Shown here one piece after another: positions 7,735-15,128 of a stretch of 40,099 nt of DNA. Source of the stretch: CAYXWM01 sp964468805 (GTDB lineage Bacteria > Bacillota > Clostridia > Lachnospirales > WRBF01); contig CAYXWM010000020.1 of the NCBI GenBank assembly GCA_964468805.1, positions 1-40,099 of the forward strand, written 5' to 3'. Every line of letters starts with the position of its first letter. Within the stretch, counting starts at the first letter, position 1. The notes below the pieces were generated by a model. That model was given only the letters and a program-made list of their open reading frames with translations, ran no database searches and was not told the DNA's origin. Position numbers and translations under genes: made by a program.

Positions 7735-9021
7735 TTACTCGTTTATATCCAAATATGCTAAATTTCCCGAAATTATAGTACAGATTATTTTTCCGTACAG
7801 AGCTTTGCCGTCAACGGGTGAATATTTTGCCTTGGAGGAGAATAGAGAAGCGTCTACTTTATATTGGTTATCCACGTCCACAATAATCAAATCGGCACAG
7901 TTTCCTATATTAATTTCACCTTTACCGTGGAGACGCAGAATATTAGCCGGTGTGGTAGACATTTTATCCACCAACTGTTCCAGGGTAAGTATATTTGGCT
8001 TTACCAAAGCATCGTAGCTTAGTCCGAAAGCTGTCTCCAAAGCGGAAATACCAAAGGAGGCGTTGTCAAACTCTGCCATTTTGCTTTGGACAGTGTCCGG
8101 TGAATGGCCCGTGGAAATAACGTCTATGGTGCCGTCTACCAATCCTTCGATTATAGCTTGTACATCTTCTTGGGTGCGAAGCGGAGGACGCACCTTTGCA
8201 AAGGTATTGTAAGAATCCACGGCTTCTTCCGTAAGGGTAAAATAATGAGGGCAGGTATCACAGGTGACGTTGATTTTTTTGGACTTTGCCAGGCGGATTA
8301 AGTCAACGGAACCTTTTGTGCTGATTAAACTTATATGCAAACGAGCGTTGTTGTGCATGGCAAGTATTAAATCACGGGCAACAATGGTTTCTTCCGCTTC
8401 TCGGGGTATACCTCGCAGTCCTATTGCTGTTGCATACTGACCCTTGTTCATAACGCCGTCGGCAGAAATGGAGCGGTCATCGCAAGTGGTAATAAGGGGT
8501 ATATCAAACATATTGGTATAGAGCATAATATTGCCCAAAAGACCGGCATCCTTAATACAATTTCCGCCGTCAGACAAAGCAACTATTCCGGCATGTTTCA
8601 TTTCGCCTATTTCCGCTATTTCTTCTCCCAGCAGACCCTTGGTCATACTGCCATAGGGAAAAATATTGGCATGAAACAATTTTGAATTGTTGTTGAGTAT
8701 GTAGCTTATGACGGTTTTGTTGTCAATAACCGGAGAAGTGCATGGGAGAGCTGTAATGGAGGTGTAGCCGCCGTGAACGGCAGCCCTTGAGACGGACATA
8801 CAGTCCTCCTTGGTTTCAAAACCCGGGTCACAAATATTGCAGTGCATATCCACTAACCCGGGCAACAAATAACGACCTTTTGCATCCACCGTATCAACAA
8901 AATCAAAGGACAGGTTATCACCTATATCCACAATAACCCCTTGCTGTATATATACGTCACATACTTTTTCGGGTTTATTGTAAATTCTGCAATTCTTAAT
9001 CAACAATCGCAAGGTTTTCAC
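7735..9021 (-). CDS. dihydroorotase-like protein, probably non-catalytic
   Basis: This 428-residue protein has the class I dihydroorotase/allantoinase amidohydrolase fold: GLVDMHCNICDPG, the long barrel, CPHYFTLTE, and a C-terminal cap strand. Most metal and substrate positions are changed. The usual HxHxR reads H60-C-N62-I-C64, the HCED position reads TCDD (T179), the CHVST position reads SLIST (L232), and the DHAPH position reads GHSPD (G305). Only H60 and D151 of the six expected ligands remain, so dihydroorotase activity is unlikely. It overlaps the end of the PyrB-like gene by 26 nt (GTG start with AAAGGA very close), so the two are co-translated. Non-catalytic PyrC homologues that scaffold ATCase are known in Pseudomonas; an analogous structural role is the first guess. 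Confidence 0.8.
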   Translation of the reverse strand: MKTLRLLIKNCRIYNKPEKVCDVYIQQGVIVDIGDNLSFDFVDTVDAKGRYLLPGLVDMHCNICDPGFETKEDCMSVSRAAVHGGYTSITALPCTSPVIDNKTVISYILNNNSKLFHANIFPYGSMTKGLLGEEIAEIGEMKHAGIVALSDGGNCIKDAGLLGNIMLYTNMFDIPLITTCDDRSISADGVMNKGQYATAIGLRGIPREAEETIVARDLILAMHNNARLHISLISTKGSVDLIRLAKSKKINVTCDTCPHYFTLTEEAVDSYNTFAKVRPPLRTQEDVQAIIEGLVDGTIDVISTGHSPDTVQSKMAEFDNASFGISALETAFGLSYDALVKPNILTLEQLVDKMSTTPANILRLHGKGEINIGNCADLIIVDVDNQYKVDASLFSSKAKYSPVDGKALYGKIICTIISGNLAYLDINE

Positions 9022-9937
9022 CGTCCTTTAATGATATTAGGTATAATATAGCCATACGCACAGCAACGCCGTTGGAAATTTGGTCGTTGATATAACATTG
9101 ACTGCTACCCACAACCGCAGGCGAAATCTCCACGCCGGTTTTTACGGGTCCGGGATGCATAACTATGGCGTCGGGTTTGGCGTATTCAAGGAGAATTTCG
9201 TCTACGATAAAATTATGAGTATATTCTCTGAATGAGGGCAGCAAAATACCGTATTCACTTATGGGCATCATACGTGAGGGTAAGATTACGTCTGCGTTGG
9301 TGGCGGCTTCAAACAGGTTATAGTATACTTTTACGCCGAATTTCTCTATTTCCGGGGGAATAAGAGTAGGCGGCCCGGAAACTCTTACCTCCGCACCCAG
9401 TTTTAACAGGCCCCAAATATTGCTCATAGCTACACGGCTGTGAGTAATATCGCCTATTATGGTAACTATAAGATTGTCTATATGCCCTTTTACGTTTTTT
9501 ATGGTCATAATATCAAGAAGGGATTGACTGGGGTTTTCGTTAAAGCCGTCACCGGCATTGATAACGGAAGCATTGGTATGCTCTGCCAAAAGCTTTGCCG
9601 CTCCGGACATGGGATGGCGAATAATAATGAAATCGGCTCCCAACTGGTCTATAAGCTTTCCTATTTCCGTAAGATTTGCACTGAAACGGGTATCCGGAAA
9701 TTCCTTCATATCCACTATGTTTGCACTTAAATGCTGGGCAGCCAAGCTGTATGAAAGCATGGTTCTGGAGTTTTTCTCATAAAAGAACAGAATAACAGTT
9801 TTACCCTGCAAATGCGGGGCTTTTTTGTTTTTTTGGCTCAAAACGAATTTCATGGTTTCTGCCGTATTGAGAATAATATTTATTTCTTCTTTGGACAATT
9901 CTTTTAAATTGATAAAATCTTTTCGGGTGAAAAACAT
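8996..9937 (-). CDS. aspartate carbamoyltransferase-like protein, divergent active site
   Basis: This 313-residue transcarbamylase has a recognisable carbamoyl-phosphate domain (FFYEKNSRTMLSYSLA, where PyrB has FFEPSTRTRFSFE), IIRHP (R107), NAGDGFNENPSQSLLD, GDITHSRVAMSN (R168) and MHPGPVKTGVEIS. Departures from PyrB are notable: STRT reads NSRT, the HPTQ histidine is N135, the KGES-type loop that donates Ser and Lys to the neighbouring subunit is not recognisable (residues 80-92), and the R.Q.ER segment reads RMMPISEY. Catalysis of normal ATCase chemistry is doubtful; another transcarbamylase or a structural role is possible. The ATG at 9935-9937 has TTGGAG upstream and gives a normal PyrB N-terminus. 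A plausible promoter lies at 10009-10038. It overlaps the PyrC-like gene downstream. Confidence 0.8.
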   Translation of the reverse strand: MFFTRKDFINLKELSKEEINIILNTAETMKFVLSQKNKKAPHLQGKTVILFFYEKNSRTMLSYSLAAQHLSANIVDMKEFPDTRFSANLTEIGKLIDQLGADFIIIRHPMSGAAKLLAEHTNASVINAGDGFNENPSQSLLDIMTIKNVKGHIDNLIVTIIGDITHSRVAMSNIWGLLKLGAEVRVSGPPTLIPPEIEKFGVKVYYNLFEAATNADVILPSRMMPISEYGILLPSFREYTHNFIVDEILLEYAKPDAIVMHPGPVKTGVEISPAVVGSSQCYINDQISNGVAVRMAILYLISLKDGENLAIVD

Positions 9938-10008
9938 TATATCACTCCAAATTATTCTGATACCAACACCTAAACCCATGACTGTTTGCTTCGCTGCCAA
10001 TGGGAACA

Positions 10009-10038
10009 ATCATAGGTTTTGCACTGCATTTATATCAA
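10009..10038 (-). promoter_or_regulatory. candidate promoter of the PyrB-like/PyrC-like pair
   Basis: On the minus strand: TTGATA (10033-10038), an 18-bp spacer, and TATGAT (10009-10014). The 5' leader would be about 65 nt. No pyrimidine-type attenuator (PyrR box plus terminator) was recognised between it and the start codon. Confidence 0.5.
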
Positions 10039-10060
10039 CACATACAAGGATTAGTATAAA

Positions 10061-10089
10061 CGGGGTTTTGGGAGAAAGCCAAAACCCCG
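10061..10089 (-). terminator. terminator of the nuclease-like/HhH gene
   Basis: A perfect 10-bp GC-rich stem (10061-10070 with 10080-10089; CGGGGTTTTG/CAAAACCCCG) with a 9-nt loop lies about 55 nt past the stop codon. It is followed on the minus strand by TTTATAC, a short U-rich tail. Confidence 0.65.
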
Positions 10090-10142
10090 ATGTATCCGGA
10101 CAAAATCTTCTCAAGTTACTGAAATACTCATATAGACAAACT

Positions 10143-11879
10143 CTATCTTACTATAATAAAATCTCTGAAGTCGTTATAAATATTTAAACGATTGGTGCGT
10201 CTGAAAAGCTCTTCTACTTCTGATACGGTACCAAAAGGCTGACGCATTCTGTAAGCCACGATTTCGTCTATCAGTGTCGGGGTCATATTTGTGCTGAGAG
10301 AGCCTAATTCAGTGCGTGAAGCGGTGTTTATATTTGTATATAAAGTTACTCTCATATCCACGTTGGTTACATCCACGGGTATATCCGAAGGTTTATCCAT
10401 TTGTTGGCGTTTGGAATATATGGAGCCGGCGGCATTGTCGCTTAAACCTGCGGAGCGTAGCTGTTCTTTTGTGGCACAGTTAAGATTTATATAATCGGTG
10501 GTGGGATTATCAATATAGATATAAGGTTTTAGCTTTTCATAAGATTCTTTGGTTATTAATTTTTCTACTTCACTCAAGCTTTTAAAGGGTTGATTGCTTG
10601 TGATTTTGTTAATATCTGCGTTGTTTGCGGAGGTTTCCAAAAGGCTTCGCAATTCATCAGCGGTTGCTGTATTTATGTCAGTAAGGGTAGTTAAGTTGTC
10701 CTCTAATTTATCTATGTCTTCCTTTTCGAAATTAAGAGAAGAAATAAATTCCAGTTCACCTATATGCTTAAAAGAATAGCCTTTTTTTCGTGCCGAAATT
10801 ATAGATAGTGCTTGGGATGAAGTTAAGTCCGTAGAGGTTAATTGGCTATGGCTTGCCTTGTTTATATTAACCTTGGTTTTGGGGAAAACGGCGTTTACTG
10901 TGGATTTATCCGTTACGGAGATAAAGTCTTTAATGGAATCGTATTCCGATTTTGAAACCAAAGAGCGACTGTATATATCCTCAATATTTTTAAAGGTGTT
11001 GCGAGAACGATCTTTCAAAATTTCCGTTACTTTGGACTGGGAAAGCCCCAGAGAAAGCAGTTCCGTTTCGCTTGCCTTGTTAATATTGGTGCAAACGGTC
11101 ATAATACCCACATTGGAAGTAAAAATTTCCGGAGTTAAACCTACTACGAATTTTATTTCTCCTATGGTATTAAAGGGGTTTTGTGCTCTGTAATCAACGG
11201 TATCTCTAGCCAAAACCGTACTGAAACCACGCAAACGAGAGCTTAAAAACGAGGTAGTTGCTGTGTTTATATTAATATATTGCCCGGAGCTTACGGGTTG
11301 ACCGTAATAAGGTGTGGGTGTTGGATAATAGGGATAGGAGTATGACGGATAGGAATAGGACGGATAAGAGTATCCGTAATCATAATAAGGATAGGCGTAA
11401 CTCATGGTGCCCCATTCTTCTGTCCATATACCCAAGCGGTTGTGGTAGGCGTTCATTTCGTTGCTTTTCAAGAGGGAATACATTTGACAGCCTTCGAAAT
11501 ACGAGTCAACCTTACCCAAACCACGCTCTATAAGGACGGAATTAACCAAGGAACCGTCCACATAAACATACATGGCGTTAAAACGCTCTATGGTTTGAGG
11601 GAATGATTGGTCAAAACTAAGCTGTGCCACTTTTCCCAAGAGGCTGTTTAAATACTCAAGGGTAGCATCGTTGTTCCATGCCTGAACACCTATAAACTTA
11701 ACCAAGGCATAATCATTGGTTCCCACAGGTTGTACCTTAATTGATTCGCCGTCTATTACCTCTATAATCATGGCTCCGGACGAATTGTTCAGAACCTTAT
11801 ATTCTTGTGTATATACAAAATTAACCGAGCAAAAACATATCACAGTCGATATAAAGAGAAAAAGGGCTTTTTTAATCAT
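10143..11879 (-). CDS. secreted protein: degenerate nuclease-like domain plus six ComEA-like HhH repeats
   Basis: The 578-residue protein begins with a signal peptide (about residues 1-25). Residues about 32-155 resemble a staphylococcal-nuclease (TNase) domain: IIEVIDGESIKV, LVKFIGV and YVYVDGSLVNSVLIERGLGKV. The catalytic positions look lost (DGDT reads DGES, vRL reads VKF, IDxPE reads VQAWN). A Tyr/Pro/Ser-rich linker follows (about 160-200). The rest holds about six helix-hairpin-helix units of 55-65 residues, each opening with a motif such as INTAT, INKAS, INTAS or LNCAT and typical of ComEA DNA-binding repeats. A surface DNA-binding role is inferred. The second ATG is the start, with AAAGGAGG upstream. 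It lies just downstream of yhbY. Repeat number and architecture are unusual. Confidence 0.8.
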   Translation of the reverse strand: MIKKALFLFISTVICFCSVNFVYTQEYKVLNNSSGAMIIEVIDGESIKVQPVGTNDYALVKFIGVQAWNNDATLEYLNSLLGKVAQLSFDQSFPQTIERFNAMYVYVDGSLVNSVLIERGLGKVDSYFEGCQMYSLLKSNEMNAYHNRLGIWTEEWGTMSYAYPYYDYGYSYPSYSYPSYSYPYYPTPTPYYGQPVSSGQYININTATTSFLSSRLRGFSTVLARDTVDYRAQNPFNTIGEIKFVVGLTPEIFTSNVGIMTVCTNINKASETELLSLGLSQSKVTEILKDRSRNTFKNIEDIYSRSLVSKSEYDSIKDFISVTDKSTVNAVFPKTKVNINKASHSQLTSTDLTSSQALSIISARKKGYSFKHIGELEFISSLNFEKEDIDKLEDNLTTLTDINTATADELRSLLETSANNADINKITSNQPFKSLSEVEKLITKESYEKLKPYIYIDNPTTDYINLNCATKEQLRSAGLSDNAAGSIYSKRQQMDKPSDIPVDVTNVDMRVTLYTNINTASRTELGSLSTNMTPTLIDEIVAYRMRQPFGTVSEVEELFRRTNRLNIYNDFRDFIIVR

Positions 11880-11917
11880 GGTTGCCCCTCCTTTGCAGTT
11901 AATTTGCACTGAATTTA

Positions 11918-12220
11918 TTATTTCTTTGTCTGTGGAAGTTCAATGGTGGGCTTTTTGGCGTTTTGTCTGAAAAGGACAACTTTTCTGCCTATAACCTGAA
12001 CTACAGATGAACGGGTACGACCGCTAAGTAATTCGGCGACCTCTTTTGGCTCTTGAGGACAATTGTCCAAAACCGAAAGCTTAATCAGTTCGCCGGCTTC
12101 CAAGGCTTCGTCTATACTTTTGCAAAACTCGGGAGTAACCCCGGCCTTACCTACTTGAAACGTAGCCTGTAAATTGTTGGCCATGGACCTTAAAAAAGAA
12201 CGTTGTTTACTGCTTATCAT
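11918..12220 (-). CDS. yhbY: ribosome-assembly RNA-binding protein YhbY
   Basis: This 100-residue CRS1-YhbY (CRM) domain protein opens with SSKQRSFLRSMANNLQATFQVGKAGVTP, shown here in shortened form as SSKQRSFLRSMANNL plus QVGKAGVTP. The family binds the large ribosomal subunit during assembly, and the loop GRTRSSVVQVIGRKVVLFR contains the GxxG-like RNA-binding element. The size is typical. A GGAGGTAAT site precedes the ATG. It follows obg on the same strand, an order common in Firmicutes, though a 100-N gap separates them here and may hide an extra element. Confidence 0.92.
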   Translation of the reverse strand: MISSKQRSFLRSMANNLQATFQVGKAGVTPEFCKSIDEALEAGELIKLSVLDNCPQEPKEVAELLSGRTRSSVVQVIGRKVVLFRQNAKKPTIELPQTKK

Positions 12221-12249
12221 TTATTACCTCCGGTAAAAATCCCGGGCAA

Positions 12250-12349
12250 NNNNNNNNNNNNNNNNNNNNNNNNNNNNNNNNNNNNNNNNNNNNNNNNNNN
12301 NNNNNNNNNNNNNNNNNNNNNNNNNNNNNNNNNNNNNNNNNNNNNNNNN
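12250..12349. other. assembly gap (100 N)
   Basis: This is a run of exactly 100 Ns, the usual placeholder for a gap of unknown size. It lies immediately after the obg stop codon (12350-12352) and 29 nt before the yhbY start. True content and length are unknown. Confidence 0.99.
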
Positions 12350-13639
12350 CTATTTAAAATAATCAAACTCCAAGTCATAGAGTTTAACCAAATCTCCTTC
12401 GTTTACGCCCATTTCTTCCAGCCTTTGAAGAATACCTCTGTCACGGAGGAATTTTTGGAAGAAGGCAAAGCCTTTTTCGGTGTCAATATTTGTATAACCC
12501 AGCATTTTTAAAATAGGTTCGCCGGTTACTTTAAAGACACCTTCTTTAATTTTTTCAATATTAATGGGGTTTTCGTCCGGGGTGATTATTTCTTCGTATT
12601 CTTCGTAATCGGTTTCGAAAACAATATCATTGGGGCAGTCCTTCAAAACTTCCCAACAACCCTTGATCAAATCGGAAAGTCCCATACCGGTAGCTGTGGA
12701 GACAGCAAATACTTTTATGCCCCGGGGCTCATAAATTTCTTTTATTTTGTTTAAATTATTTTCTGCTGTATTTTCGAAATTTAAGTCCATTTTATTGGCT
12801 ACAATAATTTGAGGTCTTTCTGCAATTTGGGGATTGTAATTTTTTAATTCTTTGTTGATGGTCTCTATATCTTCAAGAGGGTCTCTGCCTTCGGTGGCAG
12901 AAGCATCCACCACGTGAATCAAGACTTTTGTACGCTCTATATGCCTTAAAAATTGGTGACCCAAGCCTATACCTTCGCTAGCACCTTCAACCAGACCGGG
13001 AATGTCCGCCAAAACAAAATCGGTGCCCCAATTTGTACGCACTACGCCCAGGTTTGGTGAAAGGGTTGTAAAGTGATAGTTGGCTATTTTGGGGTTGGCG
13101 TTGGTTAAAACGGATAGTAACGAGGACTTACCTACGTTGGGCAAACCTATTATACCTATATCGGCAATAAGTTTAAGTTCCAAAACAATATCATATTCTT
13201 TTGCTATTTTTCCTTTTTGAGCATATTTGGGAGCTTGTCTTGAAGGAGTGGCAAAGTGTTGGTTTCCTTTACCGCCTCTGCCTCCGTATATTAGGATTTT
13301 TTGTTCTCCGGGGTTGACCATATCAGCCATTACCTTATTTGTTGTTGCTTCACGGACTACCGTACCTACCGGTACACGGATTATCAAATCCTCGGCACTT
13401 TTTCCAAAGCGGTTAAGCTTACCTCCGTCCTCACCGGGCTTGGCTTTAAATACCGTCTTGTAGCGATAGTCTATAAGCGTAGTTAAAGACGGGTCAGCCA
13501 ATAGGATAATGTCGCCGCCTTTTCCGCCGTCACCGCCGTCCGGTCCGCCGTTTACTATATATTTTGCTCTGTAAAAGGATACACAGCCGTTACCGCCGTT
13601 GCCGCCTTTTACATGAATTTTTACTCTGTCTATAAACAT
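12350..13639 (-). CDS. obg: GTPase Obg (CgtA)
   Basis: Obg is an essential GTPase in 50S subunit assembly and stress and sporulation control. The 429-residue protein has all three domains: a Gly-rich N-terminal Obg fold (VKGGNGGNGCVSF, GGPDGGDGGKGGDI), a G domain with GLPNVGKSS, DIPG and NKMDL, and the C-terminal OCT domain (about 345-429) found in Gram-positive Obg. The start is the ATG at 13637-13639 with TTGGAG six bases upstream; the in-frame TTG four codons earlier overlaps that site. The stop codon TAG is intact right at the assembly gap. Its own promoter was not pinned down; the upstream gap holds repeats. Confidence 0.96.
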   Translation of the reverse strand: MFIDRVKIHVKGGNGGNGCVSFYRAKYIVNGGPDGGDGGKGGDIILLADPSLTTLIDYRYKTVFKAKPGEDGGKLNRFGKSAEDLIIRVPVGTVVREATTNKVMADMVNPGEQKILIYGGRGGKGNQHFATPSRQAPKYAQKGKIAKEYDIVLELKLIADIGIIGLPNVGKSSLLSVLTNANPKIANYHFTTLSPNLGVVRTNWGTDFVLADIPGLVEGASEGIGLGHQFLRHIERTKVLIHVVDASATEGRDPLEDIETINKELKNYNPQIAERPQIIVANKMDLNFENTAENNLNKIKEIYEPRGIKVFAVSTATGMGLSDLIKGCWEVLKDCPNDIVFETDYEEYEEIITPDENPINIEKIKEGVFKVTGEPILKMLGYTNIDTEKGFAFFQKFLRDRGILQRLEEMGVNEGDLVKLYDLEFDYFK

Positions 13640-13670
13640 GAGAATCTCCAATTGGGTTTAAAGTTTATAA

Positions 13671-13772
13671 ATACACAATTCCATTTTAAACAGCGAACAA
13701 AATAATTGATTTTTCCAACGGTTCAAGGGAAAAACGATTACTTTTGTCCTTCGTCTTATATGGAATTAGTAT
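13671..13772. repeat. small inverted-repeat element, family 1 (MITE-like), copy 1
   Basis: This 102-bp element has imperfect terminal inverted repeats. The left end reads ATACACAATTCCATTTTAAA and the reverse complement of the right end reads ATACTAATTCCATATAAGAC. The second copy (22551-22620) lies in inverse orientation and shares both ends, including GGACAAAA-type inner arms. No coding capacity. It lies just upstream of obg, so it is in or near its promoter region. Confidence 0.65.
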
Positions 13773-13838
13773 AATTAATATGGGAGTTTAATAAAAAGAA
13801 TTTATAATAATTTATTTTTTGTAATCTTTATCGATTTA

Positions 13839-13873
13839 TGTGAGATCGATGAAATTAAAATTTCACCAAACTT
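13839..13873. repeat. 35-bp dispersed repeat, copy 1
   Basis: TGTGAGATCGATGAAATTAA and the following 15 bases match 17403-17437 at 30 of 35 positions. The core TGAAATT-AA-AATTTCA is palindromic here. It lies between the rpmA terminator and obg. Apart from this repeat, the element at 13671-13772 and the terminator, nothing was recognised in 13640-14000. Confidence 0.5.
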
Positions 13874-13925
13874 ATGATAGCATTAGGGCAGTCAAAAATT
13901 GTCATAAATAAAAAAGATAAATTGC

Positions 13926-13956
13926 AAAAAAGCCTTCAATATAGAAATAATTGAAG
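13926..13956 (-). terminator. intrinsic terminator of the rplU-prp-rpmA operon
   Basis: The 7-bp stem CTTCAAT/ATTGAAG (13934-13940 with 13950-13956) has a 9-nt loop and is followed on the minus strand by GGC and a run of six T (13926-13931). It lies about 45 nt past the rpmA stop codon. Confidence 0.75.
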
Positions 13957-14000
13957 ACTTATACATCAATAATTTTATGATTCTTTATCGGATGAACCGA

Positions 14001-14291
14001 TTATTCGGCTATAGGCAACGGATAAACGGAAACTTGTTTTTTGTTGCGACCTTTGCGTTCATATTTGACACGACCGTCAACAAGAGAGAAAAGGTTGTCG
14101 TTAGAACCTCTGCCTACGTTCAATCCGGGGTGAATTTTTGTGCCGCGTTGAGTGTAGAGGATGTTGCCTGCTTTAACGAATTGACCGTCCGCACGCTTCA
14201 CGCCTAAACGCTTTGATTCGGAGTCACGACCGTTTTTTGTGGAACCTACCCCTTTTTTATGGGCAAAGAATTGGAGATTGATTCTTATCAT
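14001..14291 (-). CDS. rpmA: 50S ribosomal protein L27 with cleavable N-terminal extension
   Basis: This is a 96-residue L27 with the conserved HKKGVGSTKNGRDSESKRLG and a GTKIHPGLNVGRGSNDNLFS segment. The N-terminus MIRINLQFFAHKKG carries the Firmicutes-type extension ending in LQFFA; by analogy with Staphylococcus aureus it should be cut between the second Phe and Ala by the protease encoded just upstream, exposing the N-terminus that reaches the peptidyl-transferase centre. AAAGGAGG precedes the ATG. It is the last gene of rplU-prp-rpmA. Confidence 0.97.
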   Translation of the reverse strand: MIRINLQFFAHKKGVGSTKNGRDSESKRLGVKRADGQFVKAGNILYTQRGTKIHPGLNVGRGSNDNLFSLVDGRVKYERKGRNKKQVSVYPLPIAE

Positions 14292-14308
14292 AACTGCACC
14301 TCCTTTTA

Positions 14309-14635
14309 TTAATCGTTAACGTTAATTATATTAATATGCCGCTCGTATTCCGGCTCGGCTTTGATACCCAAAAGACCAAATTCCATGGATTTAAGCAACA
14401 GCTCTGCATCAGGTATATCCTCACCGTTTTTTAAACCGTCAACGGTAAATCGGAAGAAACCTCCTTCTTCGTTGTAATCACAGGAAAAAGGAGCGTCTGT
14501 AAACTGTTCTATGGAATTTGCGGTGTTTAAAGTCAGTATGGACACAGCCGAACAGACTATTTCATGACCGTGGTTTTTGACTTCAAATCCGTAAATACGA
14601 TCGTTTTCGTTTCGAAATATTTTAACCGTTATCAT
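14309..14635 (-). CDS. prp: ribosomal-processing cysteine protease Prp
   Basis: This 108-residue protein lies between rplU and rpmA, the standard position of Prp, which removes the N-terminal extension of L27. The motif EIVCSAVS supplies the expected catalytic Cys (C28), and the C-terminal NITLGL-like part reads LLLKSMEFGLLGIKAEPEY. Oddly, the catalytic His and Cys are usually about 12 residues apart (GH...DIVCAAVS), but here H22/H24 and C28 are separated by only 4-6 residues, so part of the usual loop is missing. L27 here does have the cleavage site, so function is expected. The ATG directly follows the rplU stop codon. Confidence 0.9.
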   Translation of the reverse strand: MITVKIFRNENDRIYGFEVKNHGHEIVCSAVSILTLNTANSIEQFTDAPFSCDYNEEGGFFRFTVDGLKNGEDIPDAELLLKSMEFGLLGIKAEPEYERHINIINVND

Positions 14636-14637
14636 AA

Positions 14638-14949
14638 TTACATATTAATTTTGTTGATAACCAATTCTGTGTAAGGTTGACGATGACCTTTTTTCTTATG
14701 GAAACCTTTTTTAGGCTTGTATTTGTAAATGATTACTTTTTTAGCCTTTCCGGTTTTAAGAACGGTTGCGGTTACTTTAGCACCGTTAACGTAGGGTTGA
14801 CCGATAGAATTTTTTCCTTCGTCGGAAACGAAAAGTACGGTTTCAAACACATAACTTTCGTTGTCAGCCACGTCTAATTTTTCGACTTTGATTACGTCTC
14901 CTTCGGAAACTTTGTATTGTTTCCCGCCGGTTTCAATTATAGCGTACAT
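14638..14949 (-). CDS. rplU: 50S ribosomal protein L21
   Basis: This is a 103-residue ribosomal protein starting MYAIIETGGKQYKVSEGD, the L21 signature, and ending in a Lys-rich tail (YKPKKGFHKKKGHRQPYTEL) that contacts 23S rRNA. The start at the ATG 14947-14949 is set by GAGGAGG seven bases upstream; an open extension of five codons would run through that site. It is the first gene of rplU-prp-rpmA, with a strong promoter and a structured leader upstream. Confidence 0.97.
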   Translation of the reverse strand: MYAIIETGGKQYKVSEGDVIKVEKLDVADNESYVFETVLFVSDEGKNSIGQPYVNGAKVTATVLKTGKAKKVIIYKYKPKKGFHKKKGHRQPYTELVINKINM

Positions 14950-15024
14950 TCTGCACCTCCTCATATGGGAACTCGCCGATTACGGCACCTGAAACACTCA
15001 AGTTTTAAGGCCTGCCCGAGCGGT
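14950..15024 (-). ncRNA. L21-leader-like structured 5' UTR
   Basis: The roughly 75-nt leader between the predicted transcription start and rplU contains the compact hairpin GCCG-TAAT-CGGC followed by GAGTTCCC, and upstream a GGGCAGGCC segment. This resembles the ribosomal protein L21 leader family of Firmicutes, thought to bind L21 for autoregulation. The resemblance is from memory; an Rfam covariance search would decide. Confidence 0.5.
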
Positions 15025-15030
15025 CAATTC

Positions 15031-15059
15031 AGATTATCATAAGTTACAGGCAATGTCAA
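15031..15059 (-). promoter_or_regulatory. strong promoter of rplU-prp-rpmA
   Basis: On the minus strand: perfect -35 TTGACA (15054-15059), a 17-bp spacer ending in TGA (extended -10), and TAATCT (15031-15036). Start of transcription is expected near 15024. Confidence 0.8.
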
Positions 15060-15128
15060 GGGATATACCATATATATGATTAGTTTGGCAATAAAGATTT
15101 AAAATTAATCCATGCAAATCAAAAATCC

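Noticed and set aside
9938..10142. PyrR-type attenuator before the PyrB-like gene
   Set aside because: The only strong hairpin in the gap (10061-10089) lies upstream of the candidate promoter and fits as the terminator of the preceding gene.
12203..12511. Open frame running through the N gap
   Set aside because: It exists only because Ns do not break the frame; it is antisense to obg and yhbY.
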